Shown piece after piece: positions 1 through 10,647 of a DNA stretch of 64,000 nucleotides. Each line of letters starts with the position of its first letter. Position 1 is the stretch's first letter. This DNA is from Pomphorhynchus laevis (taxonomy: Eukaryota > Acanthocephala > Palaeacanthocephala > Echinorhynchida > Pomphorhynchidae), in NCBI GenBank assembly GCA_012934845.2, contig WNNJ02000199.1, positions 186,001 to 250,000 on the forward strand, read 5' to 3'. Under the pieces are notes generated by a model. It saw nothing but the letters and a program-made list of their open reading frames with translations. It was not told the origin of the DNA and ran no database searches. A program made the translations under genes and the position numbers.

Positions 1-99
1 TGAATTTATACCACTTTGTGCATAAATGTAACAAAATAGGTGGTATACGTTTTTTTATATCATAAATACAAATTACTCATACGAAAAATGTACCAATCA

Positions 100-445
100 G
101 ATAACTGAGTCGACATATTTTATACTATATGTAAAATATAAATAAAGATAAATAATTAAAAATAATACATGATTATACAAGATTTTATATAATTTATATT
201 TATATAACGATAACATTTATTATCAAAATTAATATGTAAAATATAAATAAAGATAAATAATAAATAAATTTATTTTATATAATTAATATTTACATAAAGT
301 TAAAATTTAAAATTGAAATTCTAAATAAAAATTAATATTTATTAATTGACTAATAAATAATATACGATATTAAAGGATCAGAGGTCATTAGATGAACTCT
401 TATGTTATCAGGTTTCGGCCCCTATTCATCTGGTTTTTTTATCAA
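100..445 (-). mobile_element. Tail of the YIDD-type Penelope-like family, inverted copy
   Basis: This AT-rich stretch repeats the 3' tail that follows the reverse-transcriptase gene of the YIDD-type family at 39380 and 46800. Landmarks are the edge motif gagtcgacatattttata, the phrase aagtttaaaatttaaaattg, and the GC-richer block ttatcaggtttcggcccc near 410. The element reads on the minus strand. It is truncated before the reverse transcriptase. The neighbouring 460-710 is similar AT-rich sequence with no recognisable part. Confidence 0.6.
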
Positions 446-720
446 ATTAGATCTGCTAGCTAAGTATTTCTTAAAATTTAAAATTTAAATTAAAAGTCAA
501 TGTTTGAATAAACTAATTAAGATATAATAAACAATATATTTAAATATAATAAATATACTAATAAATATTAAAACAGTTGTAAAAACTAAAATTTAAAACT
601 AAGATTTACTTCTAGAAAAAAGTATTTAATTATTTAAACAAAAAATATAAAGGCTAATATAAATAATATATAATTTCAGATAAATAAATAAATTTGTTAA
701 AATTTATTAATATAAATTTA

Positions 721-800
721 AGGAGCCAGATCCAGTAGTGGGAGGGATCTGGCACTGATGAGTCATTGTGATGACGAAACGGTATTCGTCATTCTTTTGC
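721..800 (+). ncRNA. Hammerhead ribozyme core with hairpin in place of helix I
   Basis: The core CTGATGA lies at 755-761. It is followed by a perfect stem II (GTCAT at 762-766, loop TGTG, ATGAC at 771-775), GAAA at 776-779, a 3-4 bp stem III, and a GTC cleavage triplet at 788-790. All conserved core positions fit the family consensus. Helix I is missing: the bases before the core form their own 8-bp hairpin (CCAGATCC 726-733 with GGATCTGG 745-752), and bases after 790 do not pair with them. It is probably a decayed or partner-dependent ribozyme from a Penelope-like or retrozyme-like repeat. Confidence 0.6.
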
Positions 801-1170
801 GTCGGGCTTACATGTTTTACAAGAAATATAAATTAATATATTAATAAATTTTAATATAAATTTATTATAGCAACATATTACAAACAATTATTAAGCAATC
901 AACTCCGCTAACAGCATTTTAAGAGAATTTCGGAATTAATAATATCTTTATTTAATTAATAATAATTAATCATTAAAATTATTACTCCATATTTATAATA
1001 ATTACAATTTATAATACTTGGGTTATACTTGCGTTGGAATCCATAGTTAACAAAATATAAATGACATGTGATTGGCCTAAATATCGGAAAAATTTTCTCG
1101 CCTTAATTCGTTGTTAACTGCATTTTAGTTTCTTAACATTTTAGCAAGTCAAATTTCTCGAAATTTCTTC

Positions 1171-1514
1171 GTGGATAGCATCCCGATACCCAAAAATTAC
1201 AGCTCTACGGAACCACCCGATAATTCTATCATAAATGTGAGAGGCTTGATTGCGTTTAAACTAGCAGCAGCACTATTTTGGCTAAGTTTAATCTTATCCC
1301 GAGAGTATCTCTGCTTACCCCGACGTTACTTCATTTTGACGTCTTTTCCAAAAAGTTATTCCAACGAGCAAGAATTCCGGTCTATACTAAAAGGCTTCAT
1401 ACTTTGCACATCCAATTGTTACGAAGTATAGCAAGTGTTGCCTATTACATATTTACTGTACGTTTCCCTGTTTTACTCTTTCACTGCTTGGAGGAAAAGT
1501 TGTCGCAATCGTAA
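1171..1514 (+). other. Two overlapping unrecognised short ORFs
   Basis: Two overlapping open frames (86 and 78 codons) lie in a GC-richer patch. I recognise no domain. The composition differs from the surrounding AT-rich DNA, so this may be a remnant of a transposon protein. There is no supporting splice or start context. The flanking 800-1170 and 1515-1800 hold nothing I can identify. Confidence 0.15.
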
Positions 1515-1807
1515 CTATAAAACAATTATAACCATGAGAACGTTAAATTTCTGCAAATAGCAGCGTAGCAAGAAGTTATCGAGGGACAATAATATCATCA
1601 GTTGCATGCAGTGACATGTCTCTGATTTTATCAGCGGAGAAATTATGCGCACCCGCGGAGAATCCATTTTCAAGTGATAATTGTGATTGTAGTCTAAAGA
1701 AGCTATAGTTTTGCATATATATATTTAGAATCTGGTTCATTGAACTATTAGTTTCTATTGTTATGCTGTGACTTCAGCTTTTAGACTGTTCAGTGTTTTC
1801 GACATTG

Positions 1808-2080
1808 TGTAAGCAGAGTGATAAAGGCCTAGAAATCACGTCTGACCTGGTTGACAATTTTCGCATCGTGAATAAACGAATTAGCACTTCAATTATGTCA
1901 TGTAATGCAATCATTCAGTTGCTTTTTATTTAAAAAACAGAGTAACGGAATACATAAATTTGGAAAATAGACGAATCAAATGTTTAATTAAAAATACATT
2001 TTTTAAATTTGAAATTTTGGATCAATAAGCACAAATTAATTTTTATATTTCAGTTGCGTGCTTTTATTAACAAAAACATC
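1808..2080 (+). repeat. Dispersed repeat, copy 1
   Basis: The block aagtgataaaggcctag-like followed by gtctgacctggttgacaa and gaataaacgaattag recurs at 9050-9135. The next part (tcaattatgtcatgtaatg through the cgtcacga motif) recurs at 10005-10170. The segment 2014-2060 also matches the outer arm of the fold-backs at 53837 and 9835 (ggatcaataa, aattaatttttatattt). The class is unknown; an aataaa signal inside hints at a transcript end. Confidence 0.5.
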
Positions 2081-2233
2081 GTCACGAATTTAATATTTCT
2101 ATATTAAATTTATAGGATGGATAAGGCAAAACTTCAAAACACAAAATTTGTTCAATATCTTAAAAACGATCAGATCAGTTTACTGAATCTGAGTGTTTTT
2201 ATTAATTTTTGGAATATATAGCTTTAGGAGCAT

Positions 2234-2264
2234 ATCCCGCCTTTTGAAAATAAAAAGGCGGGAT
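2234..2264. repeat. Perfect 12-bp hairpin
   Basis: ATCCCGCCTTTT at 2234-2245 pairs perfectly with AAAAGGCGGGAT at 2253-2264 across a 7-base loop. It is preceded by aggagcatat, the opening of the terminal repeat found at 2607, so it may mark another partial end of that element. Confidence 0.6.
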
Positions 2265-2592
2265 AATTTATAAAATTAATTGATCGATTTAAATTATTGA
2301 TTTTTAATTTATAAATTATAAATAATACTAAATAAAATTTAAATAATAAATTATTATTAATAATAAATAACTGTTACAAGATTTTATATAAATAAAAAAA
2401 TTTTATTTAAAATTTGACAACTTAAATTGGATTAGAACCAATTTATTTTTTATATATGAATTATAATGAAATTGAGAAATAAAAATTGTAATTTAGAAAA
2501 TTTCACAAACATGCAAATGTAAACTTATTTGTAGTTAATTGCTTATTCCTTAATCCATACGAGATAGATTGTTATTAATTATATAAATTTAT

Positions 2593-2702
2593 TATTATTA
2601 ATAATATAGGAGCATATAATAAATTATGAGCATATCCAGCATTTTGAGATATTCTAGGAGGAATTAATAAAAACAACTTTAAACTTTGAATAGTTTTAAA
2701 AA
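2593..2702 (+). repeat. Terminal direct repeat, upstream copy
   Basis: About 109 bases, apparently identical to 7189-7297 and differing at about four places from 6034-6125. It sits about 75 bases before the first recognisable coding part of the reverse-transcriptase element. Key words are ggagcatataataaattatg and gatattctaggaggaatt. Confidence 0.75.
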
Positions 2703-2851
2703 ATTAACATAGAAAGTAAAAATTTTCTTGATTACAAACATTTTACACTAATTACAATCGAGCACAACTATCCCAAGTGATTAAACACACAACTTTAACA
2801 CACATACAATTTCAAAGTCGTACGTCCAGGGTACATCCCGGAGTACGCAGA

Positions 2852-3055
2852 ATGGTTCGCGGAAAACCAACAGATGAAATACGATGTTGTAATTGCAACG
2901 GCGCAGCGGCCATTTGTCGTGGGTGTCGATGTGCGAAAAAATCAAGCCCGTGTGTGAATTGCAGAGCACCAGGCTGTCGTAATCGAATTAATAATATATT
3001 TCCCAATTCAGAGTCTATCAAAGTGAATTCCATCCAATGTCGAAATTCTACATAA
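2852..3055 (+). pseudogene. N-terminal Cys-rich (CXC-like) domain of the RT element
   Basis: The frame holds eight closely spaced cysteines in a pattern CCNCNG, ICRGCRCAK, CVNC, GCRNR. This resembles the Cys-rich N-terminus seen in related retroelement proteins and recalls the CXC (tesmin/TSO1-like) zinc fold. It probably binds nucleic acid. It opens the coding part of the element 150 bases after the upstream direct repeat and is followed by the linker region in other frames. Confidence 0.55.
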
Positions 3056-3106
3056 ACAGATCCGACTAGCATATTCAACGACCAAGTTCGTAAGGATACT
3101 AGTCAA

Positions 3107-4080
3107 TTGATTACGAACAAAATCAGCCGGAGTTGTATTTTATGTGTAGGTTCAATAGATTCCTTATCTACATTTCGAAACAACGATGCAACAGCATGGG
3201 CAAGGGCAGTAAGTAATATAACAACACCCAGTATTTCTATTGAATACATATATTATAAGGTATGTAATTGGCGCCCCAACTTCATGCAACTTCCTATATG
3301 TAGGGCGAGTAACGAATTTATAGATATTCTATCTTCTTATTACAATTTAATAGCAAATGACAAAGATGACGGCCAAATCTCATTGATGAAAGCGACGGTT
3401 TTCTCTCAGTGTATCCTTCAAAAAATCCCAACGCGTAAGATCTCTTACACTAGAAAGACCATTGAGCGTCGTTCAAATAGTTGGAAAGCGGAAGACTTTA
3501 TAAGTGTATATGAAGAAGCATTGATGTTGCAGACAACATCACATTGCAATGTGAAAACAAAGAAGATTAATTGGCATAAAAACTACATTCGGGTAATGGA
3601 TAATTGAATGTGTAGCTTCTGCAACCAGACTTCTAGAATTTAAAGACGATTCACCCATTCTTTCTCCCGATTCGAAAGTTGGTACACATACTGTAATAGA
3701 GAAGCTAGCAGAATTACACCCTTACCCTGCTGAAATAGATCAGAGAGCTATTCTATCGGATTTTGTTGAGGGAGTAACTAGTCATCATCCAGTCATATTT
3801 TATTCTATAGATGCAGACGAAATCATAGCAGCAGCAAGGAGAACACAAGGTGGCGCTGGACCTTCAGGCTTAAATGCAATAATGTGGAAGAGAATGTTAA
3901 CTGGATTCGGTATTTAATCTAAGAAGTTGGCAACATCACTAGCGAGTAGACTTATAGCTTTAAAAAAGACTGCAGGTATACGACCAATTGGCGTGGGACA
4001 AGTGGAACGACGGATAATTAGCAAAGTCGTTTTAGGAAAAATTAGAAACCATGTTCAGGATGTAATGGGAACTGTGCAAT
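3107..4080 (+). pseudogene. Linker and N-terminal RT region of the RT element
   Basis: The first part (3107-3607) is an open frame with a Trp/Lys-rich stretch matching the poorly conserved linker of the family. The second part, in another frame from about 3611, carries HPYPAEID, the phrase GGAGPSGL before the polymerase, and RPIGVGQVERRIISK, the conserved start of the reverse-transcriptase domain in this family. It is broken. Confidence 0.55.
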
Positions 4081-4081
4081 T

Positions 4082-5165
4082 GTGAGCATCACAGAGAAGC
4101 GGAATAGAATTCGCTGTTCATTCCTTATCAGATTCCTTTCACTCTATGGGGACTTTGGCTTACTGGCCGTGGATGCAACAAACGCTTTTAATTCCGTAAA
4201 TCGACGTCTAACATTAGAAAACAAAATTCATTTGTCCGTCTCTAGAAACAATACTAGGGAACTTATACGTGAAGTCATCAACAATGTTTAGTGGTAGTGA
4301 TCCGATATTTTCAAAAGAGGATCTCACTCAAGGTGACCCTCTGGCCATGGCTGCATTTGTCGTTTCGACTCTACCACTTATCCTACATATTCAAAAACGT
4401 TTACCATCAGTGATTCAACGATGGTACGCAGACTATGCAAATTTTGTCGGTCCTAGCGATGATTTATCTAAAGCCTGGGAAATACTAAAAACAATAGGCC
4501 CAAAATTTGGATATTACGTTAATCCACTAAAGACACAGCTGCTAATACACAAGGAACATGAATTCGACACTAGCAACTTCACTGACTGTAAAATAAGTGA
4601 GCGTGCTATCGAAGTACTCGGAACTCCCATTGGAGCAGAAGCTGATGTTTTGGATATTATAAAAAACAGGGTAACATCATGGGCATCCACACTTGAAAGA
4701 TTAATTGAAGTTAGTAAAATTGATCGACAAACTGCTTATTCCGGGTTAATACACTCTGTGCAATGGAAATGGATATATACTTACAGAACAGTACCAATGT
4801 GCACGGATGTCACTAGATGTCTTAAAAACCTATTGTATAGCGGTTTTATTGAGTCAATCACACAAGCAAAAATTGAACAAACACATAAAGAATTATTAAC
4901 TCTACCGTTCAAGTTAGGGGGCATTGGGTTAGTTGATCCGGAATACATCGCTGACTTGGAGTACGATTGTTCTCGTAGAATGTACGAAACCTATCGAGAC
5001 GGATATACGGGAGAAAACCTGAGGGATGTTCAAACTCAAATAGCTAGAAACATTTCGTACATGAGATTAAACGTAGCCAAATCGAAGAAAGAATTAATAC
5101 TAAAATCTCTACCAGCGGATTACTTTAAGATATTGGCACATGCTAGTTACAAGGGAGCTTCATAG
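4082..5165 (+). pseudogene. Reverse transcriptase of the RT element
   Basis: The frame from 4082 carries LLAVDATNAFNSVNRR, matching the first catalytic Asp motif (DAxNAFN). The frame from 4269 carries LTQGDPLAMAAF (the QGDP motif) and QRWYADYANFVG at the place of the YADD-type box, followed by GPKFGYYVNPLKTQLL and the thumb-like LPFKLGGIGL. The order and spacing match the family's polymerase. The domain is broken and presumed inactive. Confidence 0.7.
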
Positions 5166-5204
5166 TGTCTATCTTCCCTACCTCTACGTCACTAGGGGTG
5201 TCGG

Positions 5205-5969
5205 CTTACAAACAATGAGTTTAGCGATGCATTAGCAGGTCGCTATGGATGGTCTTTGCGAGCATTAGAAAATAAAAAATGCATACGTTCTTCAGAAATG
5301 ACTATCAATCATGCATATTCGTGCAAGACTGGAGCGTTACCATCTATCAGGCATAATGAAGTAAGGGATATATTTTCTCACCTCTTAAGCGGGATATGCA
5401 GTGGCGTGGAGGTTGAACCAGTATTAGCACCCGTACCATCTGATTATCGTTTTAATAACAATAGCACAAGCGTATCGAAAGAAGCGCGTCTGGATGTTGT
5501 ATGTAGTGGACTATTCGGAAGCCGGTTTGAGCGGACATTTTTGGATGTCGCGATATTTAATGTGCATGCTCCCTATAACTCCCGAACTGAGTGTAAGGCT
5601 GACTTTGAATACAATGAAAAACGGAAAATATCGAAGTATGGAGAGCGAATTTCAAGTTTAGAACAGGCGCATTTCAGTCCGTTAATTTTTTCGTCTTCAG
5701 GAGGGTCAAGTCAGGAATCTAATAGGATAATGAAGCAAATAGCCTCAAAATTAAGCTCAAAACGCGAACTCCCATATCCTCAAATAATAAAAAAATATAG
5801 GAGAGAAAATTTCATATGCCTTAGCTCGTGCTGCATCTGCCTGTTTAAGAGCCTGTTTACGATCATCTGCCTGTTCACGCTCTACATATGGAAAACCTGT
5901 TCACGATCATTTTCGATCAACAGAAGAGATAGCCAATGTTTGCTTGTAATAATTATTATTAGCCTTTGA
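5205..5969 (+). pseudogene. C-terminal nuclease-like domain of the RT element
   Basis: The frame contains the RYGW motif, a His/Cys pair (NHAYSCKTG), the phrase IRHNEVRD, then ARLDVVCSG and FLDVAIFNVHAPY, and finally ISKYGERISSLEQAHFSP with FSSSGG. In the family this region follows the polymerase and looks like a PD-(D/E)XK-type nuclease (ALD, then DVxxF, then K). The nuclease role is inferred from family layout. It ends about 65 bases before the downstream direct repeat. Confidence 0.55.
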
Positions 5970-6033
5970 TTTTACACTCTGTCATTTGAGAAATTTGATT
6001 TATTGTAAAAAAATTGACAACAAAAAAATAATA

Positions 6034-6125
6034 AAAGCATATAATAAATTATGAGCATATCCAGCATTTCGAGATATTCTAGGAGGAATTAATAAAAACA
6101 TATTTAAACTTTGAATAGTTTTAAA
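6034..6125 (+). repeat. Terminal direct repeat, downstream copy
   Basis: A slightly diverged copy of 2593-2702, with about four differences. It lies just after the C-terminal domain, so the coding element is bracketed by two direct copies. Confidence 0.7.
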
Positions 6126-6129
6126 TTCC

Positions 6130-7188
6130 AACATAAATGAAAACAAATGCTCATTGTTTGTCTTCTAAACGTTACGGATTCCTCCGGTGTTTAATTGTCA
6201 AAACCATTGAATAGTTAAGGTGATATCCAAAACACATTGTATGAAGCATAGCGAACGCATCCGTAGTGTATATTCAACCAAACTTGTTAGTACTTAAGAA
6301 AGAAGAGGAGAAAGCGTTTCTCATAATTTTTACATAAGAAACTATTAATTATTTTGGTTAATTTATATCATTCCAAGTTTTTAAACCATTTTACAGCTAG
6401 ATTCTACATAAATATTCTGACTTTATTACACATTCACACAATAACATTTTAATAATTAATTTTACGTATTTTTTAATTATGCAACAATTATAAGAAATTA
6501 GTGGACTCACAAAACACTATTTACCCAATAACTCATCGAAAGTGCGAGGCTAGAGGACGCGGGTTTCAGCCGCAACGTCGATAATCCGAAAAAGCTAAGT
6601 AACCATTTTGGCGAAGGTGCTGCGCAATTAAGAATCTTATAAGGCGTTTGTCACTGCCACTAAAGGCGACTATAAAAATCTCGTATAAGTAGCGAGCTTT
6701 AATTTACTGAATGGAAAACAACTATTCGAAATTACTGAAACGGATTTCTTAATTCAAAGCTGCATCAATCGGAATGTTCACGAATGAAATTTCATTTAAT
6801 TTAAGCTATAATGAATTTAGCTTACAAAAATTGTACGATAATCACTAATATATTATATTGTCAGTTAAAAAATAAATTTCTTATCGGATAAAAACATAAA
6901 AATTGTTTTAATAAATTTTCATTTAATTAATCCAATAAATTTCATATTTATATTAAATATTTCATATTATTGAATATGAAATTTATATGAAATTATAATT
7001 CATATAAATATTTCATATTTATATGAAATAACTTTGAAAATTTTGCAACATATTTTTCTTAATTATATTTTTAATATAATTAAATATTATTATTTAATAT
7101 TAATAATATTAATAATATTAATAATATTAATAATATATAATTTAATATTATTTTATGTAATAAAATGATATCATATATTAAGCTCATA
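6130..7188. other. AT-rich stretch with one GC-richer island
   Basis: Mostly low-complexity AT DNA, with ATT/AAT runs at 7080-7150. An island at 6525-6720 (words such as gtgcgaggctagaggacgcg and tcactgccactaaaggcgac) is clearly GC-richer. I find no open frame, tRNA fold or repeat partner for it in the window. Confidence 0.35.
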
Positions 7189-7297
7189 TATTATTAATAA
7201 TATAGGAGCATATAATAAATTATGAGCATATCCAGCATTTTGAGATATTCTAGGAGGAATTAATAAAAACAACTTTAAACTTTGAATAGTTTTAAAA
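7189..7297 (+). repeat. Solo copy of the RT-element terminal repeat
   Basis: It appears identical to 2593-2702 over about 109 bases but has no coding sequence attached. It could be a solo remnant after loss of the interior, or a short non-autonomous copy. Confidence 0.7.
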
Positions 7298-7469
7298 GAC
7301 TGACGTTTAACATATTAAATTTATTAAAGTCCAAGCTATTGTAAACTAGGTTTTATGTATAAATTAACTGGTGTTTCGTTAGCTATTTAGTCATTTGCAG
7401 ACAGCAAATTAGTCATATCATAAATTTGATTCGAATGGACAAATTAATGTGACGGTAGTCGAATAAATC

Positions 7470-7620
7470 AGATTAGCTAACCGAGTCCACGTATTTTATA
7501 TTATTAATAAATTAAAAATAATGATAAATAAAAATTAAATAATTAAATAATAAATAATTGATAAGATTTTATATAATTTATATAAAGTTAAAATTTAAAA
7601 TTGAAATTAAAAATAAAACA
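7470..7620 (-). mobile_element. Truncated tail of the YIDD-type family, inverted
   Basis: It begins with the edge motif cagattagctaaccgagtcc, followed by the usual AT-rich tail (aagattttatataatttata, aaatttaaaattgaaatt). It stops before the GC-rich structured block. Confidence 0.55.
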
Positions 7621-7828
7621 ACTTAAATGACGTCATTTAAAACACAACTTAAATAACGCGAACTTGTATTTTATCTGAGTTCATTCATAATTGGTAATAG
7701 TATATGCTATTTTGTACGCGCAAGCAAACTTTCGCAAATCCCGAACAAGCCTTTACTGGACATCGCTAAAGCAAGTGATGTTTATTTTTAATTTCTATAA
7801 ATGTAGATCTTGCTCTAATTAACAATAT

Positions 7829-8077
7829 ATGAGTAATGCTCAATTTGTGAACATTTGTGAACTTAACCATGTTTATAGCCAACAAATTATATATACATGT
7901 TTGTTCGAAGAGAAACCGATTTTTAATTTTTATCGTTTACGATATTGCGTATTTTCAAGGACAATGAAGTTGAGCAATCAACCACTTGCGACAACGACAA
8001 TTTTGACATCAAGGCAAGGTCAATCATTGATACCACCGAAACGCATTTATTGCAGTGAGAAACGATCACACAGATAG
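7829..8077 (+). other. Unrecognised 82-codon ORF
   Basis: An open frame in less AT-rich sequence between two Penelope-like tails. No domain, repeat or splice context is recognised. Chance is a fair explanation. Confidence 0.12.
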
Positions 8078-8159
8078 TTTGTTTATCGTCGCACCGAAAT
8101 CGTTACATTTTGTAATAAATTTTATTTTGCTCAATTCTTTACCCTATTTCCATACTGTA

Positions 8160-8800
8160 ATTTTTAATTTTGGAATTATTATTTAAATAATTAAATAATA
8201 AATAATTATAAATAGTTTGATAATTTTATATAAAATTTTATATAATTTATATCAAGCTAGAATTAAAAATTGATATTTTAAATTAAAATCAATTTTTATG
8301 AATTGACCGATAAATAAGATCCTATGTATAAGAATAAGGAATATAGGTCATCAGAAGTAACTGCTATGTACTGCTAATTATATAATTATATATAATTATA
8401 TAATATCTTATATAATTATATAAGATTTATAAATATTTTATTAATCAATTTTTATAAATTGATTAATAAATAACAGACGATGTATCAGAATAAAGAATAA
8501 AGAAGAACTGTATGTCATCATGAAGAACTGTTATCAGATTTCGGTCTCTATTTCTCGGCTCCACTTAGCAGCAGTACCAAATGCATGCTAATGACATATT
8601 TTCTCTGATGAAATTTGATTAGCTAGTATTTTATTATCTGATAAAACTATCTAGTATCTTATTATAATACGAAGTATATTATTTATTATCCATAAACATT
8701 TTCCGCGTTTAAAATATGTATCTACTGAATTATCTAAATAATTTTAAAGTCAATATCATTACATATTATAGTAATATTAATTATATTATAATATTAATAT
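8160..8800 (-). mobile_element. YIDD-type tail plus a trace of RT C-terminus, inverted
   Basis: Contains the AT-rich tail, the GC-richer block around 8520-8590 (ttatcagatttcggtctc, then ttagcagcagtaccaaatgc), the edge word atctagtatcttattataat and a short piece matching the end of the reverse-transcriptase frame (aaaatatgtatctactgaat, as at 46140). Much of the expected sequence between tail and coding part is deleted. Confidence 0.55.
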
Positions 8801-8819
8801 TAATTATAATATTAATATT

Positions 8820-9005
8820 AATTTTGGAATTATTATTTAAATAATTAAATAATAAATAATTATAAATAGTTTGATAATTTTATATAAAATTTTATATAAT
8901 TTATATCAAGCTAGAATTTAAAATTAATATTGTTTAAAATATGTATCTACTGAATTATCTAAATAATTTTAAAGTCAATATCATTACATATTATAGTAAT
9001 TCTTA
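8820..9005 (-). repeat. Partial duplication of the preceding tail copy
   Basis: It repeats both ends of 8160-8800: the left part (ggaattattatttaaataat through tatcaagctagaat) is joined directly to the right part (gtttaaaatatgtatctact through catattatagtaat). This is a duplication with an internal deletion, apparently young because the two copies are nearly the same. Confidence 0.6.
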
Positions 9006-9049
9006 AAATTTAATTATTAAATGTATTATATTGAATATTATATTGTGAT

Positions 9050-9135
9050 ATTGCAAAGTGATACAGGCCTGGAATTTAAGTCTAATCTGGTAGACAAGTT
9101 TTGTTTCGCGAATAAACGAATTAATACTTTAAACT
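9050..9135 (+). repeat. Dispersed repeat, copy 2
   Basis: Diverged copy of 1808-1900, with the same order of landmarks (gtgataca-ggcctgga, tctggtagacaa, gcgaataaacgaatta). Confidence 0.5.
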
Positions 9136-9194
9136 CTTAGCCGTATTGGAATGTTGTAAGTACGTGAGAGGTTCATAGCCTTGGAAATGCTTTG

Positions 9195-9300
9195 TATATG
9201 ACATATGTCGAATAGTGCGGTGGGTTATCCCACCGATGTAATTACTAGCCGGGTAGGTAGGCTGCGGGGACATAGTAGAATCTTGTATAAATTTCGATTT
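9195..9300. other. GC-richer stretch with a strong hairpin
   Basis: CGGTGGG at 9218-9224 pairs with CCCACCG at 9229-9235 across TTAT. It is followed by a G-rich stretch (ccgggtaggtaggctgcgg). It looks like part of a structured RNA or a repeat, but no partner copy exists in the window and I do not recognise the family. Confidence 0.3.
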
Positions 9301-9644
9301 GGCAGATTACCGAAAATATTTACTCTCTAGGAGATGTATCAACATGTGGAATTTGCTGCTCAAGGAAATATTTGCTGAGTATGCTGCGAATGGATACGTG
9401 AACAATGCTGCTATTTAAGAACTCTGCTGAACTATCCTATTCAGCTACGATTTTCACCGCTTCGTTGATTGACTATTTGCTTTTTTGGACTATGCCTGAA
9501 TAACCTTTTGGCTTTGTCATGTATTTCAATAAATAAAATATATAATAAAATAAAACGATTTACGTTATAATTGGAATAATAGAGTAAAAAACTACAAAAA
9601 ATAAAATCATAAGTCGATTAAAAGTTGTCTAATATTTTTAGCAC

Positions 9645-9800
9645 CCATCGCCTCATAACGCAAACAGCGTTCTCTTGCTGGACAGCTACTCTCAACCGCT
9701 GTAGCAGGTAGCTAACGACGCTTGTAAACCTGCTGTCCTTCTCAGCATCCCGGACAGGCGTGCGATAAAGGATTGGGTTGCTGGGTCGTATGCATTGGTT
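9645..9800 (-). other. GC-rich coding-like remnant
   Basis: On the minus strand this island gives a run of sensible residues (YGLATNAYDPATQSF, then ARLSGMLRRTAGL), unlike the AT-rich surroundings. It is probably a scrap of a transposon protein. The family is not recognised and the frame is short. Confidence 0.2.
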
Positions 9801-9876
9801 GCGAGGCCATATCTGATAAAATCAAATACTTTTTGAATTTTGGAACAATAAAATAACACAAAATATAAAAATACTA

Positions 9877-9962
9877 TATTTTTATATTTCGCTAGCTGCT
9901 ACTAGCATAAAAGACGTTCGGTTACTGCTTCTGCTAGCAGCAACTAGAGAAATGTAAAAATA
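9877..9962. repeat. Short fold-back related to Penelope-like ends
   Basis: 31-base arms (9877-9907 and 9932-9962) with about four mismatches enclose a 24-base loop. Read outward from the loop, each arm has a GCTAGC-type stem followed by GAAAT, as in the fold-backs at 18418 and 53837. The CTGANGA box expected next to the loop is lost. Confidence 0.6.
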
Positions 9963-10004
9963 AATTTGAATTTTATTGAGTCCAAAATTAAAAAATGAAT
10001 TTAC

Positions 10005-10170
10005 ACTTTAATTATGCCATGTAATGTAATCGTTCAATTGCGTGTTATTCATTTACAAAAGCAACGTCACGAAAGAAAACTACAGTTGAAATTTGGTATT
10101 CGACACCTAAACAGGCGAATTAAATGTTTTATTAAAAATTAAACATAAATTTTAATTGTTCATTTTTTAA
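10005..10170 (+). repeat. Dispersed repeat, second half, copy 2
   Basis: Matches 1895-2080: ttaattatgccatgtaatg, then a region with the cgtcacgaa motif, then gaattaaatgttttattaaa. It is separated from its usual left half, which is at 9050. Confidence 0.45.
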
Positions 10171-10180
10171 ATTTTTATTA

Positions 10181-10294
10181 TATAGTTATTACAGGAACAA
10201 AGAAGCAGATATTATCCTTTATTTGATAGAAAATTCTTTAATTTTTTATCAAATAAAGGATAATTTCTGCTTCTTTGTTCGTGTAATAACTATA
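10181..10294. repeat. Fold-back with ~48-base arms
   Basis: Left arm 10181-10229 (tatagttattacaggaacaa onward) is an inverted copy of right arm 10245-10294, with one or two mismatches. The right arm and the 40 bases beyond it (10246-10335) recur directly at 10648-10736, so a single-armed copy also exists. Confidence 0.75.
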
Positions 10295-10391
10295 TATTTG
10301 AAATGGAATAAGATTATGGGTTTAGTATTTATTATTAAAAATAATAACAGTGTCAGAAAAAGTTGGTGAAGGCCCTGTAATTTCATCCTAG

Positions 10392-10508
10392 TCTCCACGG
10401 ATGACTGAGCGATTACGTGCAGAGCGCAACGTTAGGAGGCATCAGGAAACCATTCTCTCCAACCTGATCCCGATCTTCGAGCGCAACCTGTTCAGCTCAA
10501 TTCCCTAG
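10392..10508 (+). other. GC-rich 38-codon coding-like patch
   Basis: Open from a stop at 10389 to a stop at 10506, with an Arg/Glu-rich product (RMTERLRAERNVRRHQE, then LIPIFERN). Composition is strikingly richer in GC than its surroundings. It is probably a scrap of a transposon or host coding sequence. Family unknown. Confidence 0.2.
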
Positions 10509-10647
10509 TTAGACACGATTTAATAATTAATTATTATAATAATTTATTTAACGTGGCAAATGCGTGCAAACTGCACGCTTACATGAAATTTGTGAAACAT
10601 TTTATTGTAATCCTGATGATGATAGCAGGAGCTATAGAAATATAGAA

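Larger units (their letters stand above)
2593..6125 (+). mobile_element. Broken reverse-transcriptase element with terminal direct repeats
   Basis: Coding parts in order are an N-terminal Cys-rich domain, a long linker region, a reverse transcriptase and a C-terminal nuclease-like domain. From memory, this layout and many motifs match a family common in cnidarian and mollusc genomes, usually annotated only as a reverse-transcriptase domain protein. Direct repeats of about 100 bases flank it (2593-2702, 6034-6125), which is unusual if it is a LINE. The element is broken into at least four frames and looks old. I do not assign it to a clade. Confidence 0.7.

Noticed and set aside
6525-6720. tRNA-derived SINE
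   Set aside because: No A/B-box pair at proper spacing and no cloverleaf could be drawn.
10181-10294. MITE with transposase-type terminal inverted repeats
   Set aside because: The inverted repeats span the whole element, there is no distinct interior and no clear target duplication. It fits a fold-back better than a DNA transposon remnant.
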